64,000 nt of DNA from Crossiella sp. CA-258035. GTDB lineage: Bacteria > Actinomycetota > Actinomycetes > Mycobacteriales > Pseudonocardiaceae. Both the position numbers and the translations under genes were made by a program. This document shows, in pieces, positions 16,676-25,794 of the stretch. The number at the start of each line of letters is the position of its first letter. The first letter of the stretch is position 1. Location of the stretch: the NCBI RefSeq assembly GCF_030064675.1, contig NZ_CP116413.1, positions 2,016,001 through 2,080,000 on the forward strand, read 5' to 3'. The notes under the pieces were generated by a model, which made no database searches, was not told where the DNA came from, and saw nothing but the letters and a program-made list of their open reading frames with translations.

Positions 16676-18100
16676 ATGACGGAATTCATGACACAGGCCG
16701 ACGAGACGGACATCCTCTCGACCGGCGAGATGGAACTGGCCGACCGTGCCGCGCTCCGCAGGGTCGCCGGGCTGTCCACCGAACTCGCGGACATCAGCGA
16801 GGTCGAGTACCGGCAGCTCCGGCTCGAGCGGGTAGTGCTGGTCGGCGTGTGGACCGAGGGCGACGCCGAGGAGGCGGAAGCCTCGCTCGCGGAGCTGGCC
16901 CGGCTGGCCGAGACCGCGGGCGCGGAGGTCCTGGAAGGACTCATCCAGCGCCGCCAGAAACCGGACCCGGCCACCTACATCGGCTCGGGCAAGGTCCTGG
17001 AGCTGCGCGAGTCGGTCATCGCGACCGGCGCCGACACGGTCATCTGCGACGGTGAGCTCTCGCCCGGCCAGCTGCGTCAGCTGGAGGAGAAGCTCAAGGT
17101 CAAGGTGGTCGACCGGACCGCGCTGATCCTGGACATCTTCGCCCAGCACGCCAGCTCGCGGGCCGGCAAGGTGCAGGTCGAGCTGGCCCAGTTGCAGTAC
17201 CTGCTGCCCAGGCTGCGCGGCTGGGGTGAGTCGCTGTCCAGGCAGGCCGGCGGCCGCGCCGGTGGCAACGCCGGTGTGGGTCTGCGTGGTCCCGGTGAGA
17301 CCAAGCTGGAGACCGACCGCAGGCGGATCACCAAGCGGATGGCCAAGCTGCGCAAGGAGATCCGTGCGATGGGCACGGTCAGGGAGACCAAACGCGGCAT
17401 GCGGGTGGCCAACCTGGTGCCGAACGTGGCCATCGCCGGGTACACCAACGCGGGCAAGTCCAGCCTGCTCAACGCGCTCACCAACGCCGGTGTGCTGGTC
17501 GAGGACGCGCTGTTCGCGACTCTGGACCCGACCACCCGGCGCGCGGTGACCCCGGACGGCCGCGGCTTCACCCTGACCGACACGGTCGGCTTCGTGCGGC
17601 ACCTGCCGCACCAGCTGGTCGAGTCCTTCCGCTCCACCCTGGAGGAGGTCGCCGACGCGGACCTCATCCTGCACGTGGTGGACGGTTCGGACCCGCTGCC
17701 GGAACGCCAGGTCTCCGCGGTGCGCGAGGTCTTCACCGAGATCATCGCCAACCGGGAAACGCCGATGCCGCCGGAGATCCTGGTGGTGAACAAGCTGGAC
17801 CAGGCCGACGAGCTGACCGCGACCCGGCTGCGCCACCTGTTCCCGGACGCGGTGTTCGTCTCCGCGCACACCGGAGCGGGCATCGACTCCCTGCGCGCCC
17901 TGCTCGCCGACCGCATCCCGCGGCCGGAGGTATTGGTGGAGCTGCTCATCCCGTACAGCAGGGGCGAGCTGGTCTCCCGGGTGCACACCGAGGGCGAGGT
18001 GCTGACCGAGAAGCACACCGAGGACGGCACCGAGCTGCGCGCCAGGGTCAAGCCGGAACTGGCCGGACAACTGGGCGAGTTCGCGGACCACCGCGCGTGA
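16676..18100 (+). CDS. hflX: Ribosome-associated GTPase HflX
   Basis: GTPase that binds the 50S subunit and splits stalled ribosomes; 474 aa. N-terminal HflX domain with YIGSGKVLELRE and the glycine-rich AGGNAGVGLRGPGETKLETD linker, then the G domain: G1 GYTNAGKSS, G3 DTVGFVRHLP and G4 NKLD. Start ATG 16676 chosen; the frame is open upstream, but that would run into the terminator hairpin. Its stop overlaps the next gene by GTGA. It keeps the mycobacterial dapF-hflX order, with two genes inserted between. Confidence 0.95.
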   Translation: MTEFMTQADETDILSTGEMELADRAALRRVAGLSTELADISEVEYRQLRLERVVLVGVWTEGDAEEAEASLAELARLAETAGAEVLEGLIQRRQKPDPATYIGSGKVLELRESVIATGADTVICDGELSPGQLRQLEEKLKVKVVDRTALILDIFAQHASSRAGKVQVELAQLQYLLPRLRGWGESLSRQAGGRAGGNAGVGLRGPGETKLETDRRRITKRMAKLRKEIRAMGTVRETKRGMRVANLVPNVAIAGYTNAGKSSLLNALTNAGVLVEDALFATLDPTTRRAVTPDGRGFTLTDTVGFVRHLPHQLVESFRSTLEEVADADLILHVVDGSDPLPERQVSAVREVFTEIIANRETPMPPEILVVNKLDQADELTATRLRHLFPDAVFVSAHTGAGIDSLRALLADRIPRPEVLVELLIPYSRGELVSRVHTEGEVLTEKHTEDGTELRARVKPELAGQLGEFADHRA

Positions 18101-19155
18101 GAAGGCTGCTGACCCGCACAACAGCGCTGCTGGCAACCACAGTGGCGCTGTTGTGCACGTCAGCGGCCCCCGCACTGGCCGAGGCCGACCCCCCGGCCCC
18201 GGTCGAGAAGTGCCGCTACACCGACAAACGCCTGAAGGAGCTCAGCGGCCTGGCCAGCGACGGCAAACGCTGGTACGCCATGGCCGACGGCGGTTCACGC
18301 CTCCAGGTCCTGGTCCTCACCCCGGACTGCAAGGTCGAGCGCACCATCACCAACGCCACCGACCCCTTCGACGTCGAAGACCTGGCCAGAGCCGCCGACG
18401 GCACCCTGTGGCTGGCCGACACCGGCGACAACGCCAAAAAACGCGACAACATCGCCCTGCACGCCCTGTCCCCCAACGGCAAGGCCACCCTCTACCGCCT
18501 GACCTACCCCGACGGCCCCCACGACGCCGAGGCCCTGCTGCTGGACCGCAAAGGCACCCCGTACATCGTCACCAAAGAGCCCTTCGCGGCGGCGGGCATC
18601 TACCGCCCCGGAAAGGCACTGACCGCTCCCGGCCCCACCGCGCTGGAAAAGGTCGGCACCATCCGCATCCCCACCACCAGCACCCCCGGCGGCCCGGTAG
18701 GCGGCATCGGCTCAGTCCTGGTAACCGGCGGCGCGGTGAACCAAGACGGCACCATGGCCGCCTTGCGCACCTACACCGACGCCCTCCTGTTCCCAGCCCC
18801 GGACGGCGACCTGGCCGAGGCACTGAAACGCGACCCGGTGCGAATCCCGTTGCCGAACGAGTCCCAGGGCGAAGCCATCGCATTCGAACCAGACGGCACC
18901 CTGCTCTCCGGCTCCGAGGAAATGGACCCCATCCGAGCGGTCCCCGGCGCGGTGAAGTTCGCCAGCGGCAACGCCCCAGCCCCAGCCCAGAAGTCGGAGA
19001 CGAAGGCCCCGAACGGCACCGGGAACCAGGCAGCGGGCCAACCCACAGAAGAGGGCGGCACCGGCGGCACATCCTGGGGCGCGATCCTGCTGGCCGGAGT
19101 TGGCGCGGCCGCAGTGGTTTTCCTAGTCAGCCGCACGCGAAAAGCAAAGCGCTAG
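18097..19155 (+). CDS. Secreted beta-propeller-like protein with C-terminal membrane anchor
   Basis: 352 aa, unknown function. Sec signal peptide (residues 1-28, ending APALAEA). Then a propeller-like region of short repeats (LSGLASDGKRWYAMADGG, LWLADTGDN, HDAEALLLD, GEAIAFEPDGTLL) resembling secreted phytase/esterase-like propellers. Then a Gly/Pro/Thr-rich linker, one hydrophobic helix and a basic RKAKR tail, so the protein is likely anchored with the propeller outside. It overlaps the hflX stop by 4 bases (GTGA), so translation is coupled. No catalytic residues are claimed. Confidence 0.72.
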   Translation: MRRLLTRTTALLATTVALLCTSAAPALAEADPPAPVEKCRYTDKRLKELSGLASDGKRWYAMADGGSRLQVLVLTPDCKVERTITNATDPFDVEDLARAADGTLWLADTGDNAKKRDNIALHALSPNGKATLYRLTYPDGPHDAEALLLDRKGTPYIVTKEPFAAAGIYRPGKALTAPGPTALEKVGTIRIPTTSTPGGPVGGIGSVLVTGGAVNQDGTMAALRTYTDALLFPAPDGDLAEALKRDPVRIPLPNESQGEAIAFEPDGTLLSGSEEMDPIRAVPGAVKFASGNAPAPAQKSETKAPNGTGNQAAGQPTEEGGTGGTSWGAILLAGVGAAAVVFLVSRTRKAKR

Positions 19156-19209
19156 CGAACAACCCAGCGACGGGCTCGCGACGGGGTAGCTTTTCAAACA
19201 TCCACCGAA

Positions 19210-19371
19210 GTCTTGAGGTTCCCCATGCCCGTCAACCTGGAGACATCACACCGCATCCCAGCCCACGGACGCACACAGCAACCGCCGCCAAGGCCACGCA
19301 ACGCGAGGGCGGCCGTGGGCTGGGATGTGGTTTGATTTCGGAGGGTTGACGGGCATGGGGAACCTCAAGAC
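19210..19371. repeat. Module A of copy 1: 162-base long hairpin
   Basis: Outer arms 19210-19237 and 19344-19371 are perfect 28-bp complements. An inner perfect 15-bp stem pairs 19254-19268 with 19313-19327. The 44-base apex holds a segment conserved in copy 2 (reverse strand: GCGTGGCCTTGGCGGCGG). Confidence 0.88.
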
Positions 19372-19418
19372 CCGCCTGCGTCTTGGCCTTTGATTTTCCC
19401 CCCCCATGCTTTGATTCC

Positions 19419-19506
19419 TGCCCGTCCGGCGAGGACGCTCTTGACTTTGATCTTCGCCTGAAAACCTAAGATCAAAAGCGAAAAGAATGTCCTCGCCGGA
19501 CGGGCA
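19419..19506. repeat. Module B of copy 1: 18-bp-arm hairpin
   Basis: Perfect arms 19419-19436 (TGCCCGTCCGGCGAGGAC) and 19489-19506 enclose a 52-base AT-richer loop. Confidence 0.85.
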
Positions 19507-19601
19507 GACCACCGGAGGGGTGTGACAGATCAAAAGCCGGAGATGAGCAGGTTGCGGGGCGGGGTCTGGGCTGCCGGGGCCGATTCCAGCGTGCTCGCGA
19601 C

Positions 19602-19753
19602 CCTCTCGTCTTCTCCGCACGACCTTCCGACAGCAAACCACACCTCCCCACCCGGCCCCCGTCACATTGGGCGGCTAGGGCGGCGACAGGTTGCAGGGGC
19701 CGGGCGGGGAGGCGCGGTCAGCAGTCTCCAGGCCGTACGGAGAAGACGAGAGG
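19602..19753. repeat. Module C of copy 1: 152-base hairpin
   Basis: Outer arms 19602-19621 and 19734-19753 pair at 19 of 20 positions. An inner stem pairs 19643-19659 with 19696-19712 (16 of 17). Against copy 2 only three of 152 positions differ, by my count. Confidence 0.85.
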
Positions 19754-19824
19754 CCCGCTTTGTGGGTTTTCACCCCCGGGCTGCGCCCGAACCCCGGCGC
19801 ATCGGTGCTCCTAACATGGCGCAA

Positions 19825-20532
19825 ATGACGACGCGCATGGAGACCGTCACCGTCTCCGACGGCACCTTCGACCTCACCGTCTGGCTTCCCGAAGCCCCCG
19901 CTCCGCGCCCCGGCATCCTGCTCGTCCAGGAGATCTTCGGCGTCGGCCCCTACGTCAAGGCGGTGGCCGAGGATCTGGCCGCCCTCGGTTACGTGGTCGC
20001 CGCTCCCGACCTCTTCTGGCGGCAGCACCGCAACTGGGCCGCCGGTCACGACGACGCCGGTCTGCAAGCCTCCATGGCGCTCGTCGGCCAGTACGACTTC
20101 CCCCGTGGCGTCGTCGACTGCCAGGCTTCCCTCGACGTCCTGCGCGGACTGCCCGAGGTCGCCGGTCAGCCCGTCGGCGCGCTGGGCTTCTGCTTCGGGG
20201 GGTCGATGACCTTCTTCCTTGGCGCGCAGGGAAACCCGGATGCCGTGGTCTCCTTCTACGGCTCCGTTGTGCCGGACAATGCGGCCCTGCTCGACAAGAT
20301 CAGCGTGCCCACGCTGATGCACTTCGGCGGCGACGACCCCTACATCGCCCGCGCGGACATCGCCAAGGTGGAAGCCGCGGCCGAGGGCAAGCCGCATGTT
20401 GAGCTGCACGTCCAGGAGGACGCTGGGCACGCCTTCCACAACCGCATGGCCCCGGCTTTCCACCACCCGGAGGCGGCGGCCAGGGCCTGGCGGTTGACGG
20501 AGGAGTTCCTGGGGCGGGTGTTGCCGGTCTAG
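19825..20532 (+). CDS. Dienelactone hydrolase-family alpha/beta hydrolase
   Basis: 235 aa cytoplasmic hydrolase. The nucleophile elbow GFCFGG carries Cys instead of Ser, as in dienelactone hydrolases. The acid Asp is in GGDDPY, His in AGHAFHN, and QEIFGV carries the conserved Glu that orients Cys. ATG 19825 is preferred because TAACAT (19812-19817) stands 7 bases before it; ATG 19816 would add three residues. The frame stays open far upstream through the palindromic element, but that stretch is repeat DNA, so a longer protein is not supported. The stop overlaps the convergent ceramidase gene by 4 bases. Confidence 0.87.
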   Translation: MTTRMETVTVSDGTFDLTVWLPEAPAPRPGILLVQEIFGVGPYVKAVAEDLAALGYVVAAPDLFWRQHRNWAAGHDDAGLQASMALVGQYDFPRGVVDCQASLDVLRGLPEVAGQPVGALGFCFGGSMTFFLGAQGNPDAVVSFYGSVVPDNAALLDKISVPTLMHFGGDDPYIARADIAKVEAAAEGKPHVELHVQEDAGHAFHNRMAPAFHHPEAAARAWRLTEEFLGRVLPV

Positions 20533-22556
20533 TTCACCGTGAACTCCGGCGACGTGCCTGTGAACGCGGTGATCTTGGTGGACAAGGCTTTCGCGTCGCC
20601 GGAGTACACGATTCGGTACTTCCCGGGCTGGGTGTTGGCTGGGATGTCCCAGGTGACCGTGACGCGGGAGGCGGCCACGCCCCAGCGGGCCCAGTGGAAC
20701 TTGGTGGACCAGTCGCCGTCGTCGGCGACCCGCTTCCAACCGCTGCCCTCCTGGCGCTGGACCTCCAGGTAGCTGCCGCCGCGGTGCAGGTTGTTGTTCG
20801 GGTGTGCGCCGGCGAACTCGACCTTCACCTGCTGGCCCTTGGTGTAGGCGGCCGACGGGGGAGTGACCGTGTCGCCGAAGTTGTGGCCGATGGGCGGGGC
20901 GTCCAGGACCACGCCGGGCTGCACGGTCCACTTCGAGCCGGACAGGTCCGGCACCGCGGGGCCGGGGCTGGTGCCGCGTCCGGCCTTCAGGTCGGCCGCG
21001 ACCCTGGCGAACTCCTGCTGGTAGGCAGGCAGCGCCCAGCGGCCGAACATGGTGTGGCCGCCCTCGTAGTCCTGCTGGTCGTACTCCTCCGGCGTGGTCA
21101 GGTAACCCGAGTAGTCGTTGGTGTAGCCCGAGACCAGCACGTTCTCCAGCGGGGCCCCGGTCGCCGCGGCCACCGTCCTGCGCAGCCGCAGGCCGGCCAC
21201 GATGGTGGTCTCCTTGGACAGGGTGGCCAGGTAGAACTGGCCGATCTTGAGCACCTGCACCGGCAGGATCTTCGGGGTCAGGCCCAGCGCGCCGGTGTCC
21301 AGCAGGATGTCCTTGGGCGCCTGGCAGGCCCGCAGCTCCGGCGATGCCTGGTAGCGGGCCTTGGTGACCAGCTCGATCAGCGGGTTGTTGCCGACCCCCT
21401 CCTTGAAGATGTCCGGACCCGGCCCGTCCTCGGTGCTGCCCGCGGCGAAGGCCGCGCCCATGGCCGCGCCGCAGGTCTGGTGCGCCGCGCCGTCGCCGGT
21501 GAACTCCGGGCGCACCGCGACGTTGCTGAAGTCCACGAAGGACATCCGGGAGCCGATGCTGCCGGTGACCGCGGTGCCGCCGCCGTCCAGCAGCCGCTTG
21601 GCCGCGGCGAACTGGCGCTCGCCGATGATCTTCGTGTTCGCGATGTGGTCGCCGGTGGGACCGGTGCCCGGCTTCAGCGCCAGGTTCGGGCTCATGTCAC
21701 CGGCGCTGGTCTGCGCGAAGGCCGCGATGAAACCGGGCGAGCCGCTGAGGTAGTCCACCCCGCTGACATCGCGCTCCCAGTGGTAGGACGCGTAACCCTT
21801 GTTGTCACCGGAGATCAGCTTGTGGTCGCCGCGCAGGCTGGTGCCGTGGGTGGCGAAGAAGTTCAGCGCGCCCACCGGCTTGCCGCCGCGCTCGAAGCGC
21901 AGCAACGTGGTCTGCGGGTCGATGCCCTCCGGGAAGTACGCCTTGTCCGCGGCCGGGTTCCGGTCGAAGGCCCGCCGCGACCGGTTCACGCTGGCATCCC
22001 GCAGCTCGCCCTTGCCCAGCCGCACCGTGCCCGGCGCCAGGTCCTGGTGCGCCAGCTTCACCGACTGCACGATGCCGTCCACGATCGCCTTGAACGTGTC
22101 GTCGTGGTAGCCGAAAGTCGTGATGTTGTAGAGCGAGTAGTGCGAGTACCCGCCCGGCCCGGAGTGGGTGTGCGTGGCCGACAGCGACAGGTTCGCGTCG
22201 GTGTACTGCCCGCCCAGCTCCTGCCCGAGCCGCTTGAGCACCGCCTGCCGGACACTGGCGAAGATCTGCCCCACGTCCACCGTGACCAGCGCGACCCGTT
22301 GCGCCCCACCGGAGTCGGCCACCACGAACGCCCTGGACCGCTGCCGCTGGTGGATCCCGGCGGTCTGCTGGTCCAGCTTGGCGTAGCCCATCATGCCGCG
22401 CTCGGCCGGTTCACCCGTCACATCGGCGATGCCCCGGCCCACCAGGTAGGTGTCCGCGGGCTCGGCCGACGCCGGGTCCAGCTGGGTCAGCACCCCGGCG
22501 CCGAGCAGGGCGGCCAGGGCGAGGGTCAGGGCAGGTCTGATGCGGTGCAGGCGCAT
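20529..22556 (-). CDS. Secreted neutral/alkaline ceramidase
   Basis: Zinc amidase splitting ceramide into sphingosine and fatty acid; 675 aa. Start ATG 22556 behind GGAAGGG, followed by a signal peptide (about residues 1-30). The YLVGRGIADVTGEPAERGMMGYA opening and the SATHTHSGPGGYS metal site are family hallmarks. Nucleophile Ser lies in SAGDMSPN, the counterpart of NxGDVSPN. A C-terminal immunoglobulin-like domain follows. The organism itself is not expected to make sphingolipids, so host or environmental lipids are the probable substrates. Good promoter upstream; convergent CTAG overlap with the hydrolase gene. Confidence 0.92.
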   Translation of the reverse strand: MRLHRIRPALTLALAALLGAGVLTQLDPASAEPADTYLVGRGIADVTGEPAERGMMGYAKLDQQTAGIHQRQRSRAFVVADSGGAQRVALVTVDVGQIFASVRQAVLKRLGQELGGQYTDANLSLSATHTHSGPGGYSHYSLYNITTFGYHDDTFKAIVDGIVQSVKLAHQDLAPGTVRLGKGELRDASVNRSRRAFDRNPAADKAYFPEGIDPQTTLLRFERGGKPVGALNFFATHGTSLRGDHKLISGDNKGYASYHWERDVSGVDYLSGSPGFIAAFAQTSAGDMSPNLALKPGTGPTGDHIANTKIIGERQFAAAKRLLDGGGTAVTGSIGSRMSFVDFSNVAVRPEFTGDGAAHQTCGAAMGAAFAAGSTEDGPGPDIFKEGVGNNPLIELVTKARYQASPELRACQAPKDILLDTGALGLTPKILPVQVLKIGQFYLATLSKETTIVAGLRLRRTVAAATGAPLENVLVSGYTNDYSGYLTTPEEYDQQDYEGGHTMFGRWALPAYQQEFARVAADLKAGRGTSPGPAVPDLSGSKWTVQPGVVLDAPPIGHNFGDTVTPPSAAYTKGQQVKVEFAGAHPNNNLHRGGSYLEVQRQEGSGWKRVADDGDWSTKFHWARWGVAASRVTVTWDIPANTQPGKYRIVYSGDAKALSTKITAFTGTSPEFTVN

Positions 22557-22616
22557 GGGGTTCAGCCCTTCCGGCCAGTGGTGGCTGTGACCTGGGACAC
22601 GGCAAGCGTTGGCTTG

Positions 22617-22645
22617 AAGGTAGCGAGGGTCCCGGTAAATGTGAA
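22617..22645 (-). promoter_or_regulatory. Ceramidase promoter
   Basis: Minus strand: TTCACA (22640-22645), a 17-base spacer and TACCTT (22617-22622), about 60 bases before the start codon. Confidence 0.55.
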
Positions 22646-22722
22646 CCCATCTCACGTATGGCGGCGGTGGATCACGCCCAGTAGCACAGTCGGGCCGTGC
22701 TAGGCCACTCAGCGCACGCCGG

Positions 22723-22728
22723 TAGCCT
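22723..22728 (+). promoter_or_regulatory. -10 element of the dcw operon (leaderless murE)
   Basis: TAGCCT stands 7 bases before the GTG of murE. No Shine-Dalgarno is seen. A leaderless start would put the main dcw promoter here, divergent from the ceramidase gene. Confidence 0.45.
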
Positions 22729-22735
22729 CTCGCGC

Positions 22736-24322
22736 GTGCCATCAGTGGTCGCTACAGCCCCGCCTCGTCCCTCGCTGACCGAGCCGGTCCGACTGGACGA
22801 GCTAGCCGGCATGGTCGGCGCCGTTCTCGCTGGTGACAACGGACGCGAGCACGCAGCGGTCCGGGTCACCGGCGCCACCCTGCGCGCCCAGCAGGCCCAG
22901 CCAGGAGATCTTTTCGCCGGTCTGCCCGGCGCCCGCGCGCACGGGGCCGCGTTCACCGCCCAGGCGGTGCGGGGCGGCGCGGTCGCGGTGCTCACCGACG
23001 CCGCGGGCGCGGAACTGCCCGAGGTGCGCGAGTCCGGCCTGCCCGTGCTGGTGCACCCCGATCCGCGGGCAGTGCTGGGCGCGCTGGCCGCGCGGATCTA
23101 CGGCAACCCCTCCGACCGGCTGTCCATCATCGGCATCACCGGCACCTCGGGGAAGACCACCGTCAGCACGCTGATCGAGGCCGGGCTGCGCGCCGCCGGC
23201 CGCACCACCGGGCTGATCGGCACGGTCGCCACCGTGATCGCCGGGCAGCGCCTGGACAGCGCGTTCACCACCCCGGAAGCCCCTGACCTGCAAGCGCTGT
23301 TCGCGCTGATGCTGGAGCGCGGGGTCAGCGACGTGGCGATGGAGGTCTCCAGCCACGCGCTGTCCCTCGGCCGGGTCGCCGGCACCCACTTCGCGGTCGG
23401 CGCCTTCACCAACCTGTCCCAGGACCACCTGGACTTCCACGCCGACATGGAGGACTACTTCGCCGCCAAGGCCAAGCTGTTCGACGGCCGCGCGGACAAG
23501 GCGGTCGTGGTGGTGGACAACGAGTGGGGCCGCAGGCTGGTCACCGAGGACACCGTCACCGTCTCCCTCGGCGGCGAGGCGACCTGGCGGGCACTGGAGA
23601 TCAGCACCGAGACCACCGGCATCCAGCGCTTCCGCGCGGTCGGCCCGGACGGCATCGAGCTGAAGCTGGCCATCCGGCTGCCCGGCGACTTCAACGTGGC
23701 CAACGCGCTGCTGGCCGCGGCCTGCCTGCACGCGGCCGGGGTGCCGGACGCGGCCATCATCGAGGGCCTATCCAGTGTGGACGTGCCCGGCCGGATGGAA
23801 CGGGTGGTGCGCGGCCAGGACTTCACCGCCGTGGTCGACTACTCGCACAAGCCCGGCGCGGTGGCCGCGGTGCTGGACTCGGTGCGCGAACAGGCCAAGG
23901 ACAGCCGGATCATCCTGGTGCTGGGCTGCGGCGGCGACCGGGACAGCGCCAAGCGCCCGCTGATGGGCGAGGCCGCGGCCCGCCGCGCCGAGCTGACCAT
24001 CGTCACCGACGACAACCCGCGCACCGAGGATCCTGCCGAGATCAGGGCCGCCATGCTGGCCGGCGCGCGCGCCGTGCCGGAGAGCGAGCGCGGCGAGGTC
24101 GTCGAGGTCGGCGACCGCGGCGCGGCCATCCGCGAGGCGGTCCGCCGCGCGGGACCCGGCGACGTGGTGGTGGTCGCGGGCAAGGGCCACGAGACGGGGC
24201 AGGAGATCAACGGGGTCGTGCATCCGTTCGACGACCGCCAGGTACTGGCCGAGGCCATTGACGCGCGGCTGACTGACAACCCGGGCGCCGCTTCCGGCGT
24301 CCACCCCACGGAGGGTTCATGA
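22736..24322 (+). CDS. murE: UDP-MurNAc-L-Ala-D-Glu:meso-DAP ligase MurE
   Basis: ATP-dependent addition of meso-diaminopimelate to the peptidoglycan precursor; 528 aa, cytoplasmic. P-loop GTSGKTT (136-142). The DNPR motif (426-429) is the meso-DAP specificity signature, so the wall is DAP-type, consistent with dapF nearby. GTG 22736 preferred over an in-frame GTG at 22697 because of the -10 spacing. First gene of the dcw cluster, coupled to murF by ATGA. Confidence 0.96.
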   Translation: MPSVVATAPPRPSLTEPVRLDELAGMVGAVLAGDNGREHAAVRVTGATLRAQQAQPGDLFAGLPGARAHGAAFTAQAVRGGAVAVLTDAAGAELPEVRESGLPVLVHPDPRAVLGALAARIYGNPSDRLSIIGITGTSGKTTVSTLIEAGLRAAGRTTGLIGTVATVIAGQRLDSAFTTPEAPDLQALFALMLERGVSDVAMEVSSHALSLGRVAGTHFAVGAFTNLSQDHLDFHADMEDYFAAKAKLFDGRADKAVVVVDNEWGRRLVTEDTVTVSLGGEATWRALEISTETTGIQRFRAVGPDGIELKLAIRLPGDFNVANALLAAACLHAAGVPDAAIIEGLSSVDVPGRMERVVRGQDFTAVVDYSHKPGAVAAVLDSVREQAKDSRIILVLGCGGDRDSAKRPLMGEAAARRAELTIVTDDNPRTEDPAEIRAAMLAGARAVPESERGEVVEVGDRGAAIREAVRRAGPGDVVVVAGKGHETGQEINGVVHPFDDRQVLAEAIDARLTDNPGAASGVHPTEGS

Positions 24323-25794
24323 TTCCGCTCAGTCTCGCCGAGATCGCCGAGGCGGTCGGCGGGCGCCTGCACAACACCGACGGCAGCCCGAAGATCACCG
24401 GCAGCGTGGAGTTCGACTCCCGCCAGCTGACCCAGGGCGGCCTGTTCCTGGCGCTGCCCGGTCAGCAGGTGGACGGCCACGACTTCGCCGCCGCCGCCGT
24501 CCAGGCGGGCGCGGCCGGGGTGCTGGCCGCCAGGGAGGTGGACGCGCCCGCGGTGATCGTGCCGCCGGTGGCCGAGGCCAACCACAGCTCCTACGTGCTC
24601 ACCGGCGACACCGACGGCTCCGGCGCCGCGGTACTTGCCGCGCTCAGCAAGCTCGCCCGGCTCTCCGTGGACACCCTGGCCCGCGCGGGCCTGGCCGTGG
24701 TCGGGGTCACCGGCTCCTCCGGCAAGACCTCGACCAAGGACCTCATCGCCCAGGTCCTGGAGCCGATGGGCCCCACGGTCGCGCCACCCGGCTCGTTCAA
24801 CAACGAGCTCGGCCACCCGTGGACCGCGCTGCGCGCCGACGCGGCCACCCGCTTCCTGGTGCTGGAGCTCTCCGCCCGCGGCGTCGGCCACATCGGCCAG
24901 CTGTGCCGGACCGCGCCGCCGCGGATCGGCGTGGTGACCAACGTGGGCTCCGCGCACCTGGGCGAGTTCGGCTCCCAGGAGGCGGTCGCCCAGACCAAGG
25001 GCGAGCTGCCCGAGTCGCTGCCCTCGGCCGCGGAGGGCGGGGTCGCCGTGCTCAACGCCGACGACCCGCTGGTCGCCGCGATGGCCGAGCGCAGCAAAGC
25101 CAAGATCGTCTTCTTCGGGACCGACCCGAAGGCCACCGTGCGCGCCGAGGACGTCGACCTCGACGAGCAGGCCCGCGCCACCTTCCGCCTGGTCTCCCCG
25201 CAGGGGGAGGCGGAGGTGAAGCTCGGCCTGCACGGCGTGCACCACGTGTCCAACGCGCTGGCCGCCGCCGCGGTCGCGCTGGAACTGGGCGCGACACCCG
25301 CGGAGGTCGCCGACCGGCTCTCCGCGGCGCGACGGGTCTCCGCCCGCCGCATGGAGGTCACCACCCGCGACGACGGCGTCACGGTGGTCAACGATTCGTA
25401 CAACGCCAACCCGGAGTCGGTGCGCGCCGCGCTCAAGACCCTGGCCGCCATGAGCCGCACGGAGCCGCGCCGCCGCAGCTGGGCCGTGCTCGGCGTGATG
25501 GCCGAACTGGGCGAGGACAGCATCGCCGCGCACGACGCGATCGGCCGGTACGCGGTCCGGTTGGACGTCAACCGGCTCGTCGTGATCGGCGAGCAGGCAG
25601 CCGCGATGCACCAGGGCGCGTACCTCGAAGGGTCATGGGGAGAGGAGTCCGTACTCGTGCCGGACGTCGACGCCGCCATCGCGCTGCTGCGCGAACAGGT
25701 GCGGCCAGGGGACGTCGTGCTGGTGAAGGCGAGCAAGGCGGCCGCGCTGTGGCGGGTCGCCGACGCGCTGCTCGATGGCGGTGACACCGCGTGA
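24319..25794 (+). CDS. murF: UDP-MurNAc-tripeptide:D-Ala-D-Ala ligase MurF
   Basis: Adds D-Ala-D-Ala to complete the UDP-MurNAc-pentapeptide; 491 aa. N-terminal uridine-binding domain with [18 protein letters not shown]-loop GSSGKTS (132-138), and the C-terminal [11 protein letters not shown] segment typical of Mur ligases. ATG overlaps the murE stop (ATGA) and the stop overlaps mraY (GTGA). Confidence 0.96.
   Translation: MIPLSLAEIAEAVGGRLHNTDGSPKITGSVEFDSRQLTQGGLFLALPGQQVDGHDFAAAAVQAGAAGVLAAREVDAPAVIVPPVAEANHSSYVLTGDTDGSGAAVLAALSKLARLSVDTLARAGLAVVGVTGSSGKTSTKDLIAQVLEPMGPTVAPPGSFNNELGHPWTALRADAATRFLVLELSARGVGHIGQLCRTAPPRIGVVTNVGSAHLGEFGSQEAVAQTKGELPESLPSAAEGGVAVLNADDPLVAAMAERSKAKIVFFGTDPKATVRAEDVDLDEQARATFRLVSPQGEAEVKLGLHGVHHVSNALAAAAVALELGATPAEVADRLSAARRVSARRMEVTTRDDGVTVVNDSYNANPESVRAALKTLAAMSRTEPRRRSWAVLGVMAELGEDSIAAHDAIGRYAVRLDVNRLVVIGEQAAAMHQGAYLEGSWGEESVLVPDVDAAIALLREQVRPGDVVLVKASKAAALWRVADALLDGGDTA

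Larger units (their letters stand above)
19187..19781. repeat. Composite palindromic element, copy 1 (modules A-B-C)
   Basis: About 595 bases of non-coding sequence between the propeller gene and the dienelactone hydrolase gene. The reverse complement recurs at 51979-52583. It holds three large inverted repeats in order: A (19210-19371), B (19419-19506) and C (19602-19753), joined by short conserved linkers including a run of C8 and the repeated GATCAAAAG. The flanks ending in TAGCTTTTC and CACCCCCGG are also shared with the other copy. There is no transposase, no target duplication is evident, and no ORF in it is supported. It is either a non-autonomous mobile element or a multi-stem RNA/DNA structure. 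Confidence 0.85.

Noticed and set aside
19187-19781. Insertion sequence
   Set aside because: No transposase, no obvious terminal repeats of the usual kind and no target duplication at either copy.
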